A DNA stretch of 58,163 nucleotides from an archaeon (GCA_021791695.1 JAJYWC010000010.1:1-58163); one strand, 5' to 3'; counted from the first letter of the stretch, positions 18,309 to 25,974 are shown. Translations and numbers: made by a program. The notes: a model not told the origin generated them from the letters alone.

Positions 18309-19852
18309 TCGCGCTCCCCCGTCCTTACCACCGACGACCGGGCCAGACGCGACGACGGAGATGGTCCGCGCTCCGGAAAGCGCAGGGAATGATACAGGTA
18401 CTCGAGGCCGTCCTCATCGCGGCTGAGTTCCACATGCTCGTCGATGAAGGCGCGCGATATGGGCATCCTGTTCGAAGACGCAGCACGGCAGAGGTCGCCC
18501 AAAAGCTGCGTGCCCACGCCGAGTGCGACGGCCCGCCTCTCCCTTGTGAAGAGCGAGCGCAATACGCGGGCGGTCGTCTCGGGCCTCTCTCTGACCGCGT
18601 AGACTATCCTGGATGAGATGGAGAGCAGCTGTCTTCCCACCGCGGTCCGCCTGTCGGTCAGGCTGTCAAACTGGTGGACCTGAGCCTGCTGGGCCTGGAA
18701 GCTGGCCAGCGACAGGATCGGTTTGTTCATACGTTTGGCGAACTGGATCGACCCGCTGTTGCTCAACGCGCTCTTGGTCGTGAAGATGAGATGGGAACAC
18801 CGGGCCAGCCGCGCCTCAATCTCCTCGTACGAGAAGAAGCCGTCGATTATCTCGATTCCGTCCCCGGCCAGACGCTGCAGGGATGCTATGTACCGTCTCA
18901 TGTCCTCTGCCACCTTCTCGCTTACTTCGGTGTTCACACTGAGCAGCAGGGTGAGAGGCACTCGCAACCTCCGGGCCATGTAGATCAGGTCCTCATGCCT
19001 CTTGCCTCGGGACGCAAAGCCGAATGAACCCAGCCTTACCCGCTCCCTTCGCGCGGCTAGTTCGGGCACGTTCCTGTAGGAGAGGTGGGGCAGGAGCGAG
19101 TAGTCCTCGACCCCGTCAGCCTCGGCGACCTCGTTCGCCCGATAGAGCATCCGGGTATTCGCCTCGAGTTCCGGCAGATAGCCGTTCCACACTCCGAAGT
19201 CGGAGAACGCCGCGTGGACGTCGAAGTAGACGGTGTGACCAGAGGCCGCGAGGTCGAGAGAGTCGAGGATGATCCTTTCAGCATTCGGCAGCCCATTCTC
19301 GAACTGGACGATTACGCTCTGCGCTTCAACTTCCGCTTTGGTCCGCGCGATGCGAGCAGTAACTCCCCATTCCCTTACAATCCGGTCCCGCATGACCCGC
19401 GTGTACTCGGAGATGCCACCCCTCCCCTCAAGCCCGAACAAGATATCGACCTCGTTCAGGGGGACGGGACCCGTCTTCGTCACTCGAGTGTGGGTCCCCT
19501 GGGAAACGACAACCCCGCCGTCCGCGGTGACCCTCCAAGCCTCCGGCATTAGTCCCTGGGACGCTCCCGCTCTCCCTTCGCTGATCAAGACCGCGGTAAA
19601 GAAATTGCTCGGGAAGTGCGTCCTTGTCGGATTCCCGTAGACGTAACGGACCTTCTTGTTGTGAGGTCCCCCGTAGACGGCCCTGTCCGGGCTCAGCGCA
19701 TACAGGTTCGAGTAGCCTGAGTGATGGAGACGATTCACAGCGTCAGATACCCACTGACCCAGGACCAGTACTCTGTCGCTTTTCTGAGCGACCTCCGCCA
19801 GAGCACCTGGAGGCTCCATATGAGGCAGTGCCGCCGGTATGAAGATAAACAC
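18305..19852 (-). CDS. Glycosyltransferase-like protein with a degenerate methyltransferase-like N-terminus
   Basis: A 515-residue protein. The first 130 residues read like a Rossmann methyltransferase that lost its SAM loop (VLVLGQWVSDAVNRLHHSG, then PSNFFTAVLISEGRAG and WRVTADGGVVVSQGTH, which resemble the post-IV and post-V regions). The rest is GT4-like: DILFGLEGRGGISEYTRVMR, VRLGSFGFASRGKRHEDLIY, LTLLLSVNTEVSEKVAED and FFSYEEIEARLARCSHLIF. The glycine-rich donor loop and the usual E(x7)E are weak, so activity is uncertain. Four-base overlaps couple it to the GT4-methyltransferase fusion downstream. It begins the trio. Confidence 0.65.
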   Translation of the reverse strand: MFIFIPAALPHMEPPGALAEVAQKSDRVLVLGQWVSDAVNRLHHSGYSNLYALSPDRAVYGGPHNKKVRYVYGNPTRTHFPSNFFTAVLISEGRAGASQGLMPEAWRVTADGGVVVSQGTHTRVTKTGPVPLNEVDILFGLEGRGGISEYTRVMRDRIVREWGVTARIARTKAEVEAQSVIVQFENGLPNAERIILDSLDLAASGHTVYFDVHAAFSDFGVWNGYLPELEANTRMLYRANEVAEADGVEDYSLLPHLSYRNVPELAARRERVRLGSFGFASRGKRHEDLIYMARRLRVPLTLLLSVNTEVSEKVAEDMRRYIASLQRLAGDGIEIIDGFFSYEEIEARLARCSHLIFTTKSALSNSGSIQFAKRMNKPILSLASFQAQQAQVHQFDSLTDRRTAVGRQLLSISSRIVYAVRERPETTARVLRSLFTRERRAVALGVGTQLLGDLCRAASSNRMPISRAFIDEHVELSRDEDGLEYLYHSLRFPERGPSPSSRLARSSVVRTGERE

Positions 19853-19860
19853 TAGGAGAT

Positions 19861-20030
19861 GAAGAGGCCGTGCCAGACACTAGCACTTCTTCGCAAGGTG
19901 GATGGCCTCAGACCATCCGGGGCCCGGTGGAATCGGGCCGAGGAAGACCGCAGGGAGACGACGAATCCCGAGCACAGCGAAACGCACTCAGGGAGATGAG
20001 CAAGCGACTACGGTGCTTGGATGAAGCATC
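19861..20030. ncRNA. Candidate structured RNA (run of hairpins)
   Basis: The gap between the glycan trio and lrp has consecutive inverted repeats: GTGC/GCAC inside a GAAG/CTTC outer stem (19861-19892), GGATGG/CCATCC with a 7-base loop (19900-19918), GGCCCG/CGGGCC with a 7-base loop (19921-19939), then shorter stems GGGA/TCCC, GCG/CGC and TGCTT/AAGCA. There is no convincing reading frame. The spacing suggests a folded RNA, but I cannot match it to RNase P, SRP or another known class. The strand is undetermined. Confidence 0.35.
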
Positions 20031-20091
20031 GAGGGAGGGTTGGAATTAACTTTGAAAACTATCGAACTCCTTTATGTAAAAGGAAAATGCC

Positions 20092-20100
20092 TATATATAA
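20092..20100 (+). promoter_or_regulatory. TATA box of the Lrp/AsnC gene
   Basis: TATATATAA centred about 38 bases before the ATG at 20134 gives a predicted leader of about 12 bases. It supports ATG 20134 over the in-frame TTG 20113. Confidence 0.75.
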
Positions 20101-20133
20101 GTCATGTAAATATTGCAACGTCGGCGTCTTCAA

Positions 20134-20601
20134 ATGGGAAAACTTGACGAGATAGACATGAAGATACTCGGTTCGCTGCACAAGGACGCGTCCGTGTCAA
20201 TCCCCAAGCTGAGCAAGGACCTCGGTCTCAACCTCTCCGTAACCTACAGCAGGATAAAGCGGCTCTCGCGGAGAAAAATTATCAAGCAGTTCACGATAGT
20301 CGTGGACGAAGAGAAACTCGGCTTTCCGGCGTCTGCTGTGGTCGGAGTGAACCTCGACCCCAAGCAGCGCGACCAGGCGCTAGCCGAGATGTCCAAGCTG
20401 GAGCAGGTCAGGATAATCCAGGAGGTCACGGGAAGGTTCGACGCTTTCGTCACGGTCAGGGGGAAGACGATAGAGGAGATCTACAAGATCGTGGCCGAGG
20501 GCATCGGGAAGGTCCAGGGTGTGAATCAGGCCGAGACTTTCGTCCGCGTCGAGACGCTTAGGCCGGAAGTCAACTACAAGATTGCCGCCAACAGCGGTTG
20601 A
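20134..20601 (+). CDS. Lrp/AsnC family transcription regulator
   Basis: A 155-residue protein. MGKLDEIDMKILGSLHKDAS leads into the N-terminal winged helix, where IPKLSKDLGLNLSVTYSRIK is the helix-turn-helix. The C-terminal half is the RAM ligand-binding domain: FPASAVVGVNLDPKQRD, IQEVTGRFDAFVTVRGKTIE with the conserved G-x-x-D core, and a final strand. Members bind DNA as dimers or octamers and respond to amino acids. The start follows from the TATA box at 20092-20100. The metalloprotease-like gene begins 36 bases downstream and may be cotranscribed. Confidence 0.93.
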   Translation: MGKLDEIDMKILGSLHKDASVSIPKLSKDLGLNLSVTYSRIKRLSRRKIIKQFTIVVDEEKLGFPASAVVGVNLDPKQRDQALAEMSKLEQVRIIQEVTGRFDAFVTVRGKTIEEIYKIVAEGIGKVQGVNQAETFVRVETLRPEVNYKIAANSG

Positions 20602-20637
20602 AATCTCAAATACCCGAAGAGGGTCCGTCGGAACGGC

Positions 20638-21327
20638 TTGGACCCGTTTGTCGTGCTGGACCAGTCGGTGGCACAGGGTAAGCTGAAGCCCGCCTTCGCG
20701 ACGAAGGTCAGGTCGAGGGCCAGGTATCTCACCGGCGCGGTCAGCAGGGTCGAGAAGGCCTCCGGGATCGCGTATCCTCCGTACTACGTCGAGCCGTCTC
20801 TGCCGGTCGCGACGTCCTCTGTGGAGTTCGGCAGCGTGGGCGCGCTCTACGCGAGGGTGATACCAGCTAGCTTCGAGGGGAGGCTCTCGATAATCGTCCA
20901 GTTCACGGCGCCCCTGCTGCTCTTCGGTCTCAAGGGGACGATCGAGGCGGTGGCCGCGCACGAGTTCACCCACTACATCGACCTCGTGAGGAGGTTCAGC
21001 CAGATGCAGCTTTCGAGCGACGAAAGGGCAAGCACGCTGTATGAGGCCGGATACGCTGACGAGGAGAGGCTGGTCGAGCCCGCGTCGGTGCTCGGCGCCG
21101 ACAAGAAGCTCGTGGCCCTCGTGAGGAAGAAGTTCGCGGCGGGGCTGGTGGACGAGAAGCTCAACGAGAAGGTCGCCGGGGGATGGATCGAGAAGGGCCT
21201 TCCCACGAAGAGGGTCTCGCCCGAGGAGAACGCCGTGAGCGTTAGCGTGGCCACCATCGCGAACACGAGCTTCGACCCCGCGGTCATCGCAAAGATAGCC
21301 GAGCTGGGAGGCAGGAAGCAGGCCTGA
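20638..21327 (+). CDS. Small zincin-like metalloprotease (HExxH), function unknown
   Basis: A 229-residue protein starting at TTG 20638, since no ATG precedes the conserved part. VAAHEFTHYIDLVRRF holds HEFTH at residues 108-112, the zinc-binding and catalytic motif of gluzincins and metzincins. A third ligand may be among the acidic residues in EAGYADEERLVEP about 30 residues later, as in minigluzincins. No signal peptide or membrane helix is present, so it should be cytoplasmic. It lies between lrp and the nucleotidyltransferase-kinase gene in the same orientation. The reaction and target are unknown. Confidence 0.7.
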   Translation: MDPFVVLDQSVAQGKLKPAFATKVRSRARYLTGAVSRVEKASGIAYPPYYVEPSLPVATSSVEFGSVGALYARVIPASFEGRLSIIVQFTAPLLLFGLKGTIEAVAAHEFTHYIDLVRRFSQMQLSSDERASTLYEAGYADEERLVEPASVLGADKKLVALVRKKFAAGLVDEKLNEKVAGGWIEKGLPTKRVSPEENAVSVSVATIANTSFDPAVIAKIAELGGRKQA

Positions 21328-21383
21328 CGGACAGGCTCACGGCGGAGGAGAAGGAGGGTCTCATCGACCTCGCCGAAGGGCTC

Positions 21384-22949
21384 GTGAACGGGGAAGTGAC
21401 GTCGGTCACCGCGTACGGGTCGAAGGTCGCGGGGTACTCGAGGCCGGATTCCGACTATGACCTGATAATAACTGCACCCAAGTTCAATGGAAGGGTGCGC
21501 TACAAGTACGTCGACGAGCCGATCAAGGCTTCCGCGCTGATAGTAAAGGACGACCTTTTCAGGAGCGACGCGAAGAAGGCGTCCCTCGGGGAGTTCGTCT
21601 CGGGGAGGCTCCTAAACGTGCACCAGCCGCTGCTCAACGAACCCTTCGTGCGGGAGGCGGAGGTGGAGAGCAAGAAGAGGGTGATTGCTGAGTCGCTCTA
21701 CGAGGTTTCTTCCCAGTACGGCGAGTTCTCGCAGGACCTCACCATCCCTCTTGACTATTTCCTCTTCGACAAGCTCCACAAGCGGGCGCTGATCTATCCG
21801 CCGGTGATCTACAGCTACATCAAGACGTACACCTGCGACAAGGCGGCAGAGAACAGGGCAATCTCGCTGGACGGCTTTTCGGCGGCGGCCAAAAGCCTGG
21901 CGGAGCAGGGGTTCTTCGAGGTGAGAGGGGGCACCGTCCACATCGTCTCGGACAAGCTCCGCGGGAAGGCGTTTGCGCGGCTTCTTGCTCTGCTGAACCT
22001 GACGACCAGGGGGGTGAGGCAGTACGCCGTCCACGGGTACGCGGGAAGGGTCAGGCTGTCCGTGGTGAAGGACGAGGCGCTCTCGAAGGCGAAAAGGATG
22101 CAGCGGAAGCTCGAGCCGCCGCCCGAGATGGAGCATCCCAAGAACCTCCTCAGGCTGGAGGAGGGCTTCGTCGTGAGCAGGACCTCAGAGCTCATCCAGA
22201 GGCTCGCAGAGGAGAACGGATTCGCAAGATACGACTACCAGTCGAAGAGCCTGGGGCTGGTCTACTCCACGGCAAGGGTAGTCACCATCAGCGGGGGCGG
22301 AAGCGCCAGGTACGTCTTCAAGCACTTCGCCGACATACGCTCGGTGAAGTGGGCGTTCCTGAACATCTGGGCGCCCGGGATGAAGTTCAGCATGTCCCCC
22401 CAGGCGAGGATGCACAGGGAGTACTATGCGGGCATCAGGCTGAGGACGGCCGGCGTCAGGACCGCGAGCGTGGTGGGGGCGGCCGTGGACGACAAGGTGC
22501 TCGCGAAGGAGTTCGTCGAGGGAAGGCAGCTGTCTTCCTACGTCGAGAAGCTGCTCAGGGACGGCAGCTCGGACTCCAGCCAGGTCCGCATGTTCGGGGA
22601 AGACCTCGGGAAGATCCACAGGGCGGGGATGGCGATCGGAGACGCCAAGGCCGAGAACGTCATAGTCATGGAGGACGGACTCTGCTTCACGGACCTAGAG
22701 CAGACGGTGCAAAACGGCGACCCCGCGTGGGACATCGCCGAGTTTCTTTACTACGCGGGCAAGCTCTCGCTCAGGGTGGACGGAATCAGGGCCGTGGCGG
22801 ACGCCTTCCTGGACGGTTACGTGAAGGTAGGCGGGGTGCAGGACGTGGCAAAGGCGAAGGCTTCCAAGTATCTCACGCCGTTCAGGCCCTTCGTCACGCT
22901 CCAGAACCTCAAGGCCATCAAGGAGTCGCTAGAACGGCACGCGTCCTAG
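21384..22949 (+). CDS. Fusion of a Pol-beta nucleotidyltransferase and a Bud32-like kinase
   Basis: A 521-residue protein as drawn from GTG 21384. The frame is open upstream and encodes a plausible helix (LTAEEKEGLIDLAEGL), so the true start may be a non-standard codon near 21325. Residues 8-30 hold GSKVAGYSRPDSDYDLII, the GS and DxD of minimal nucleotidyltransferases. The middle has winged-helix-like sequence. The C-terminal 200 residues are Bud32/RIO-like: DDKVLAKEFVEGRQL, GEDLGKIHRAGMAIGDAKAE with catalytic Asp and Asn (ENVIV), and LCFTDLEQT in the DFG position. Bud32 belongs to KEOPS (tRNA t6A), but Kae1 is not in the window. The gene converges with rps27ae. Confidence 0.8.
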   Translation: MNGEVTSVTAYGSKVAGYSRPDSDYDLIITAPKFNGRVRYKYVDEPIKASALIVKDDLFRSDAKKASLGEFVSGRLLNVHQPLLNEPFVREAEVESKKRVIAESLYEVSSQYGEFSQDLTIPLDYFLFDKLHKRALIYPPVIYSYIKTYTCDKAAENRAISLDGFSAAAKSLAEQGFFEVRGGTVHIVSDKLRGKAFARLLALLNLTTRGVRQYAVHGYAGRVRLSVVKDEALSKAKRMQRKLEPPPEMEHPKNLLRLEEGFVVSRTSELIQRLAEENGFARYDYQSKSLGLVYSTARVVTISGGGSARYVFKHFADIRSVKWAFLNIWAPGMKFSMSPQARMHREYYAGIRLRTAGVRTASVVGAAVDDKVLAKEFVEGRQLSSYVEKLLRDGSSDSSQVRMFGEDLGKIHRAGMAIGDAKAENVIVMEDGLCFTDLEQTVQNGDPAWDIAEFLYYAGKLSLRVDGIRAVADAFLDGYVKVGGVQDVAKAKASKYLTPFRPFVTLQNLKAIKESLERHAS

Positions 22950-22958
22950 CGCGCCGGC

Positions 22959-23240
22959 TTACTTGTTCTTGAATGTCGTAAACCCGCAGTGGCCGCAGCT
23001 CAGCCTGTCCTTGTGCTCGGCCATGAAATAGCCCTTTCCGCACCGGGGGCACTCCTTGCGCAGCCGCGTGGCGGCCTCTCCCTCCAGCTTGTAGAGCTTC
23101 CAGACCTGTACGTTGGCCTTTGGTTTCTTCTCCTTGCGCTCCTTCTTTACCTTCGGCGCCGCTGCCTCTCCCTCGGCGGGAGCTGCGGCGGGGGCGGGCG
23201 CAGGGGCTGGAGCTGGAGCGTTCTTTGGGTTATTGGACAA
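22959..23240 (-). CDS. rps27ae: 30S ribosomal protein S27ae
   Basis: A 93-residue protein. The C-terminal half is the S27ae zinc ribbon: [20 protein letters not shown], then [19 protein letters not shown], two CxxC pairs that bind zinc. The N-terminal 35 residues are an Ala/Pro-rich then Lys-rich extension ([15 protein letters not shown]), longer than the usual archaeal protein of 50-60 residues. It may be a disordered tail. It is the second gene after rps24e, six bases apart, which is the standard archaeal order. Its 3' end is nine bases from the convergent kinase gene. Confidence 0.93.
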   Translation of the reverse strand: MSNNPKNAPAPAPAPAPAAAPAEGEAAAPKVKKERKEKKPKANVQVWKLYKLEGEAATRLRKECPRCGKGYFMAEHKDRLSCGHCGFTTFKNK

Positions 23241-23246
23241 TGACTA

Positions 23247-23579
23247 TCACTTCGCCGGCGCGGCGGTCTCGGCCTTCTTCTTGGCGGCCTTCAGGGCTTC
23301 CTTCTCCTCCTTGGTGAGAAGTCTGACGGAAAGGTAATTGTGACTGACCTTCTTCTTTTCGTCCTCGGAATCGTAGACGTGGAAGCGCCCCACGAGTGCC
23401 CTTGAACCCGACTCAGGGGAGAGGCGGATGAGGGTTATCTTGCCCTCGCTCGTGTTCAGGGCCTGGGCGACCTCCTTGATCGCATCTTTGCGGTTCAAGG
23501 CACCCGCCTTGTCCGCGAAAAGGACCTCTAACTCCGACCTTCCGAGGAGTTTCGAGTCCTTCCTTGTTACTATCTCCAT
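23247..23579 (-). CDS. rps24e: 30S ribosomal protein S24e
   Basis: A 110-residue protein with the S24e sequence: MEIVTRKDSKLLGRSELEVL, KDAIKEVAQALNTSEGKITL, then SRALVGRFHVYDSEDEKKKV and a Lys-rich C-terminus. It binds the small subunit and precedes rps27ae. The TATA box on the minus strand at 23607-23616 puts transcription start only about six bases before the ATG. Confidence 0.95.
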   Translation of the reverse strand: MEIVTRKDSKLLGRSELEVLFADKAGALNRKDAIKEVAQALNTSEGKITLIRLSPESGSRALVGRFHVYDSEDEKKKVSHNYLSVRLLTKEEKEALKAAKKKAETAAPAK

Positions 23580-23606
23580 AACTTCCGTCGCTCCACCCCG
23601 AGGGGG

Positions 23607-23616
23607 TAAATAAAGT
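23607..23616 (-). promoter_or_regulatory. TATA box of rps24e
   Basis: ACTTTATTTA on the minus strand lies about 32 bases before ATG 23579. Confidence 0.65.
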
Positions 23617-23677
23617 AGTTATGTTCAGGGGACGGTCGTCGCTTAATTAGAGGCGTCGGGTCGCGGGAGCCGAGGAA

Positions 23678-24154
23678 TTGGTAGACAGCACCACCCTGGT
23701 CCTGCTCACTTCCGTGGTCCAGACGGTCGTGATAACGCTGACCCTCTTCGTGTTCATCTTCCAGTTTCTAAGCCAGTAGAAAGCAATCAAGGACTCCGCC
23801 TACCAAAGCGTAGTGGGAAGATACAACGATTACATCAGGATGCTCGTAGAGAAGCCCGAACTCACGAAACTGCTATTCCAGGTTGAACGGGCCAGCCGTG
23901 GCACGACAGATGACCTCTCGCAAGAGGATAAGACTCTGGCTGCGTACATGCTGATGGGTTAAGGTATGTTTGAAGAGATATACACGCTGCACAAGAAGAA
24001 GTGGATAGACAAGGAAACATGGGACCAGCGGGCGGCATTCCTGGAGCGGTACTGTCAGCAGCCGATGTTCAGACGCGTCTACGACATCTCAAGAGGAACC
24101 TTCGACCCTGACTTCGAGGAGTACGTCAACGGGCTGATGAAGAAAGAAGGATAG
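23678..24154 (+). pseudogene. Membrane-anchored conserved protein interrupted by two in-frame stops
   Basis: One reading frame from TTG 23678 to TAG 24154 (159 codons) is broken by TAG at 23777 and TAA at 23960 with no frame change. Part 1 is a membrane helix (LVLLTSVVQTVVITLTLFVF), part 2 is KDSAYQSVVGRYNDYIRML to DDLSQEDKTLAAYMLMG, and part 3 is MFEEIYTLHKKKWIDKETW to FDPDFEEYVNGLM. All parts read as one soluble helical domain behind a helix, a plan I recall from uncharacterised prokaryotic membrane-anchored proteins. Single base changes explain both stops (for example GAG to TAG). Decay is likeliest. Translation of the last part from ATG 23966 is possible. Confidence 0.75.
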
Positions 24155-24159
24155 CCAGG

Positions 24160-24483
24160 GCTATAACGCGGGGCAGAGCGTCTGGGCCCGAGGTGAGGCT
24201 CGCCCAAGACCTCCAGCTGGGAACGCTCGACCTGATCCATCTCGCACACGCCTCGATCGCCCGAGCCAGGTTTGGAGCTGGCGGCTTCGTGACAGGGGAC
24301 AAAGAGATACTTGGCAAGTCCGAGCCCATTCGGAGGACCCTGAAGCTAGTGGCGATACACCCCGACGTGGCAGGGCAGGCAGCAGCTGGAGCTTCAATAG
24401 ACCCGCGCCCAGACTCCTCGCCGGGTGGGTTGCTTCGGCAGGAAGGGACTCGCAGTGCGAAAAGTGACGAACAGAGGGCTTGA
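24160..24483 (+). pseudogene. C-terminal remnant of a VapC-type PIN toxin
   Basis: The frame has LGTLDLIHLAHASIARARFG and GGFVTGDKEILGKSEPIRR, the C-terminal helix with conserved Asp and the last strand of a PIN domain. The N-terminal half with the first acidic residue is absent, and the codons before GTG 24193 read as ITRGRASGPEV without a start. It directly follows the interrupted gene and precedes an intact vapBC, so it may be the leftover of an older module. Confidence 0.55.
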
Positions 24484-24507
24484 ATCCAATCAGGGGCGGC
24501 TGTAGTA

Positions 24508-24515
24508 CATTTATT
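24508..24515 (+). promoter_or_regulatory. TATA box of the vapBC operon
   Basis: CATTTATT lies about 30 bases before ATG 24541, so the vapB mRNA is predicted to be leaderless. This favours ATG 24541 over the in-frame start at 24514. Confidence 0.6.
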
Positions 24516-24540
24516 GGCATGCGCGTGTATTGCATTGCAA

Positions 24541-24795
24541 ATGCCCGTTATCACCGTGAGAGTGGATGAGCAGCTCAAGAGGAAGATGGACGGGCTCAAA
24601 GAGGTCAACTGGAGCGAGGTGATGCGGGCGGCCATCGAAGAGAAGGTGCGGGATACCGAGATGTGGAGGCGCGTCGACGCCGTGAGGCTGAGGCAGGCTT
24701 CCGCAGATACAGACGAGCTAAGAAGGAAGATAGAAGGATGGAACGGTGCCGCTGAGATCAGGAGATGGCGTTCGCGTGTCAGCGATAGTCTCTGA
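24541..24795 (+). CDS. vapB: VapB-type antitoxin, ribbon-helix-helix
   Basis: An 84-residue protein. MPVITVRVDEQLKRKMDGLK is the beta-strand and first helix of a ribbon-helix-helix DNA-binding domain, and VNWSEVMRAAIEEKV is the second helix. The C-terminal part (DELRRKIEGWNGAAEIRRWR) would bind the toxin. The pair should repress its own promoter. The gene overlaps the vapC start by about 20 bases. Confidence 0.82.
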   Translation: MPVITVRVDEQLKRKMDGLKEVNWSEVMRAAIEEKVRDTEMWRRVDAVRLRQASADTDELRRKIEGWNGAAEIRRWRSRVSDSL

Positions 24796-25213
24796 TGCCT
24801 CGGTAATTGTCAAGTGGTTCGTCGAGGAAAAGCACTCGGAGCAGGCCCTCAGGCTCAGGGACGACCAGGTAGAGCAGAGGATCAGGATTGTCGTCCCGTC
24901 GCTCGCGGGCTACGAGGTCCTGAATGCGCTCCGCTACTCCGGGAGCTTTGGTGTGGAGGAGCTAGTCGAGGCGTCGGGGATCCTGGAAGGATACCAGTTC
25001 TTGGAGGTGAGTATGAGCGGCCGCGGCGCGGAGGAGGCGCTAAGGATAGCCCTTGACTATGGAGTGACCGTCTACGACGCTGCCTACCTTTCGATAGGGA
25101 AGCTGAGGGGGCTCGAGGTCTACACGGCTGACGAAGAGTTGCTGCGCAAGGTGAAAAAGCTTGGAGTCGCGCGGCATGTGAAGGAGTATCCCCGGGTCCG
25201 CAGTCGACGGTAA
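24776..25213 (+). CDS. vapC: VapC-type PIN-domain ribonuclease toxin
   Basis: A 145-residue protein from GTG 24776 (GTG 24746 is an alternative). IVSDASVIVKWFVEEKHSE has the first acidic residue, PSLAGYEVLNALRYSG the second, VTVYDAAYLSIGKLRGL the third and YTADEELLRKVKKLGV the last acidic residues. All four PIN-domain acidic positions are kept, so it should be active. It lies immediately downstream of and overlapping its RHH antitoxin. Confidence 0.9.
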   Translation: MSAIVSDASVIVKWFVEEKHSEQALRLRDDQVEQRIRIVVPSLAGYEVLNALRYSGSFGVEELVEASGILEGYQFLEVSMSGRGAEEALRIALDYGVTVYDAAYLSIGKLRGLEVYTADEELLRKVKKLGVARHVKEYPRVRSRR

Positions 25214-25414
25214 GGATGCACCGTTGAGTTCGCCAAGTTGTGAGCTTCGGCCAGACCGTTGAGCCTCGTGGCTGGAGTTAATCGGGCCGCAGCCGGAGAC
25301 ACCGCCCTCTTGTGGGCGCAGGCCAACCCTACGGCTGCAGACAAGAATCGCTGGAGCCAGAGCACGCAGGCACCTCTCCATCGTATGTACGGCCTAGCCG
25401 GTCGGCCTGAAGAC
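25214..25414. other. Decayed continuation of the IS66-like element
   Basis: No intact frame is present. Short stretches in different frames could be the degenerated zinc-binding region that normally follows the N-terminal segment of the transposase. Confidence 0.35.
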
Positions 25415-25690
25415 CTATGTGGCACCCTGGTGGCCGTCCTTCCTGCCCGGCTTCCTGGGCGCGGCACCGCCGCCCTCCCCCTCTTTCCGCCTGCTCCTCC
25501 TCAGCTCCATGTATAGGCGCGAGTTCTTCGAGGGAGGCGAGTTCGAGTTCTCGTACAGAGAGAGCCGACGCTTCAGCCCAGATATCTCCCGACCGAGTTC
25601 CTCGACCTTGTCGGTGAGCTCCCTGATCTTGCTTGGCGACACGCCGCACGCTGGACATGGGCTGTCTTCTTCCTGCTGAGGTGCTGCCAA
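25415..25690 (-). pseudogene. N-terminal remnant of an IS66-like transposase
   Basis: A 91-codon frame: a CPAC motif, then a coiled segment IRELTDKVEELGREISGLKR, then ENSNSPPSKNS and KPGRKDGHQGA. The NSxxPPSxxS and KPGxxxGHxG patterns are typical of the N-terminal region of IS66-family transposases. The frame ends in TAG right after GHQGAT. Downstream frames show no intact zinc-finger or DDE domain, so the element is decayed. A possible element end lies upstream at 25771-25790. Confidence 0.7.
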
Positions 25691-25770
25691 GCCCGGTCGA
25701 TTGATGTTGAGAGCTACCGAAGTTAAAGACCCGACAAAATGTTTCTAAAGCAGTTGCGAAATGAGATCAG

Positions 25771-25790
25771 GGAAGGCTAAACACATACGA
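25771..25790 (+). repeat. 20-base sequence shared with 9873-9892; possible IS end
   Basis: GGAAGGCTAAACACaTACGA, 19 of 20 bases identical to the copy at 9873. Its place 80 bases upstream of the transposase remnant fits the terminal inverted repeat of that element. The rest of 25691-25974 shows no gene. Confidence 0.45.
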
Positions 25791-25974
25791 CTTTCGCAGG
25801 GTGGGAAGGAAGCTAGCACGACCTCACAGCCGACGGCATCCTGGCGAGCTTGCTCCAACCCGGCACGGCAGAGCGGGGGCACCCGTGACGGAGAGGTATC
25901 ATCCAGTCAAAGCGGTCAGACAATAGGCTGAACGTCTGACGCAATCGCAGCCGAGGTCTACCGAAACGTTCGAC

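Noticed and set aside
19861-20030. RNase P RNA
   Set aside because: GAGGAAGACCGC resembles the first conserved region, but the other conserved regions are absent or out of order and the stretch is too short.
23661-23740. tRNA-Leu-like string (GCGGGAGCCGAGGAATTGGTA)-type start of a tRNA
   Set aside because: It resembles the first arm of tRNA-Leu, but no anticodon stem, T-arm or matching acceptor strand follows, and the same bases encode a clean membrane helix from TTG 23678.
23678-24154. Pyrrolysine or stop-codon reassignment
   Set aside because: One interruption is TAG and the other TAA, and neighbouring genes use both as ordinary stops.
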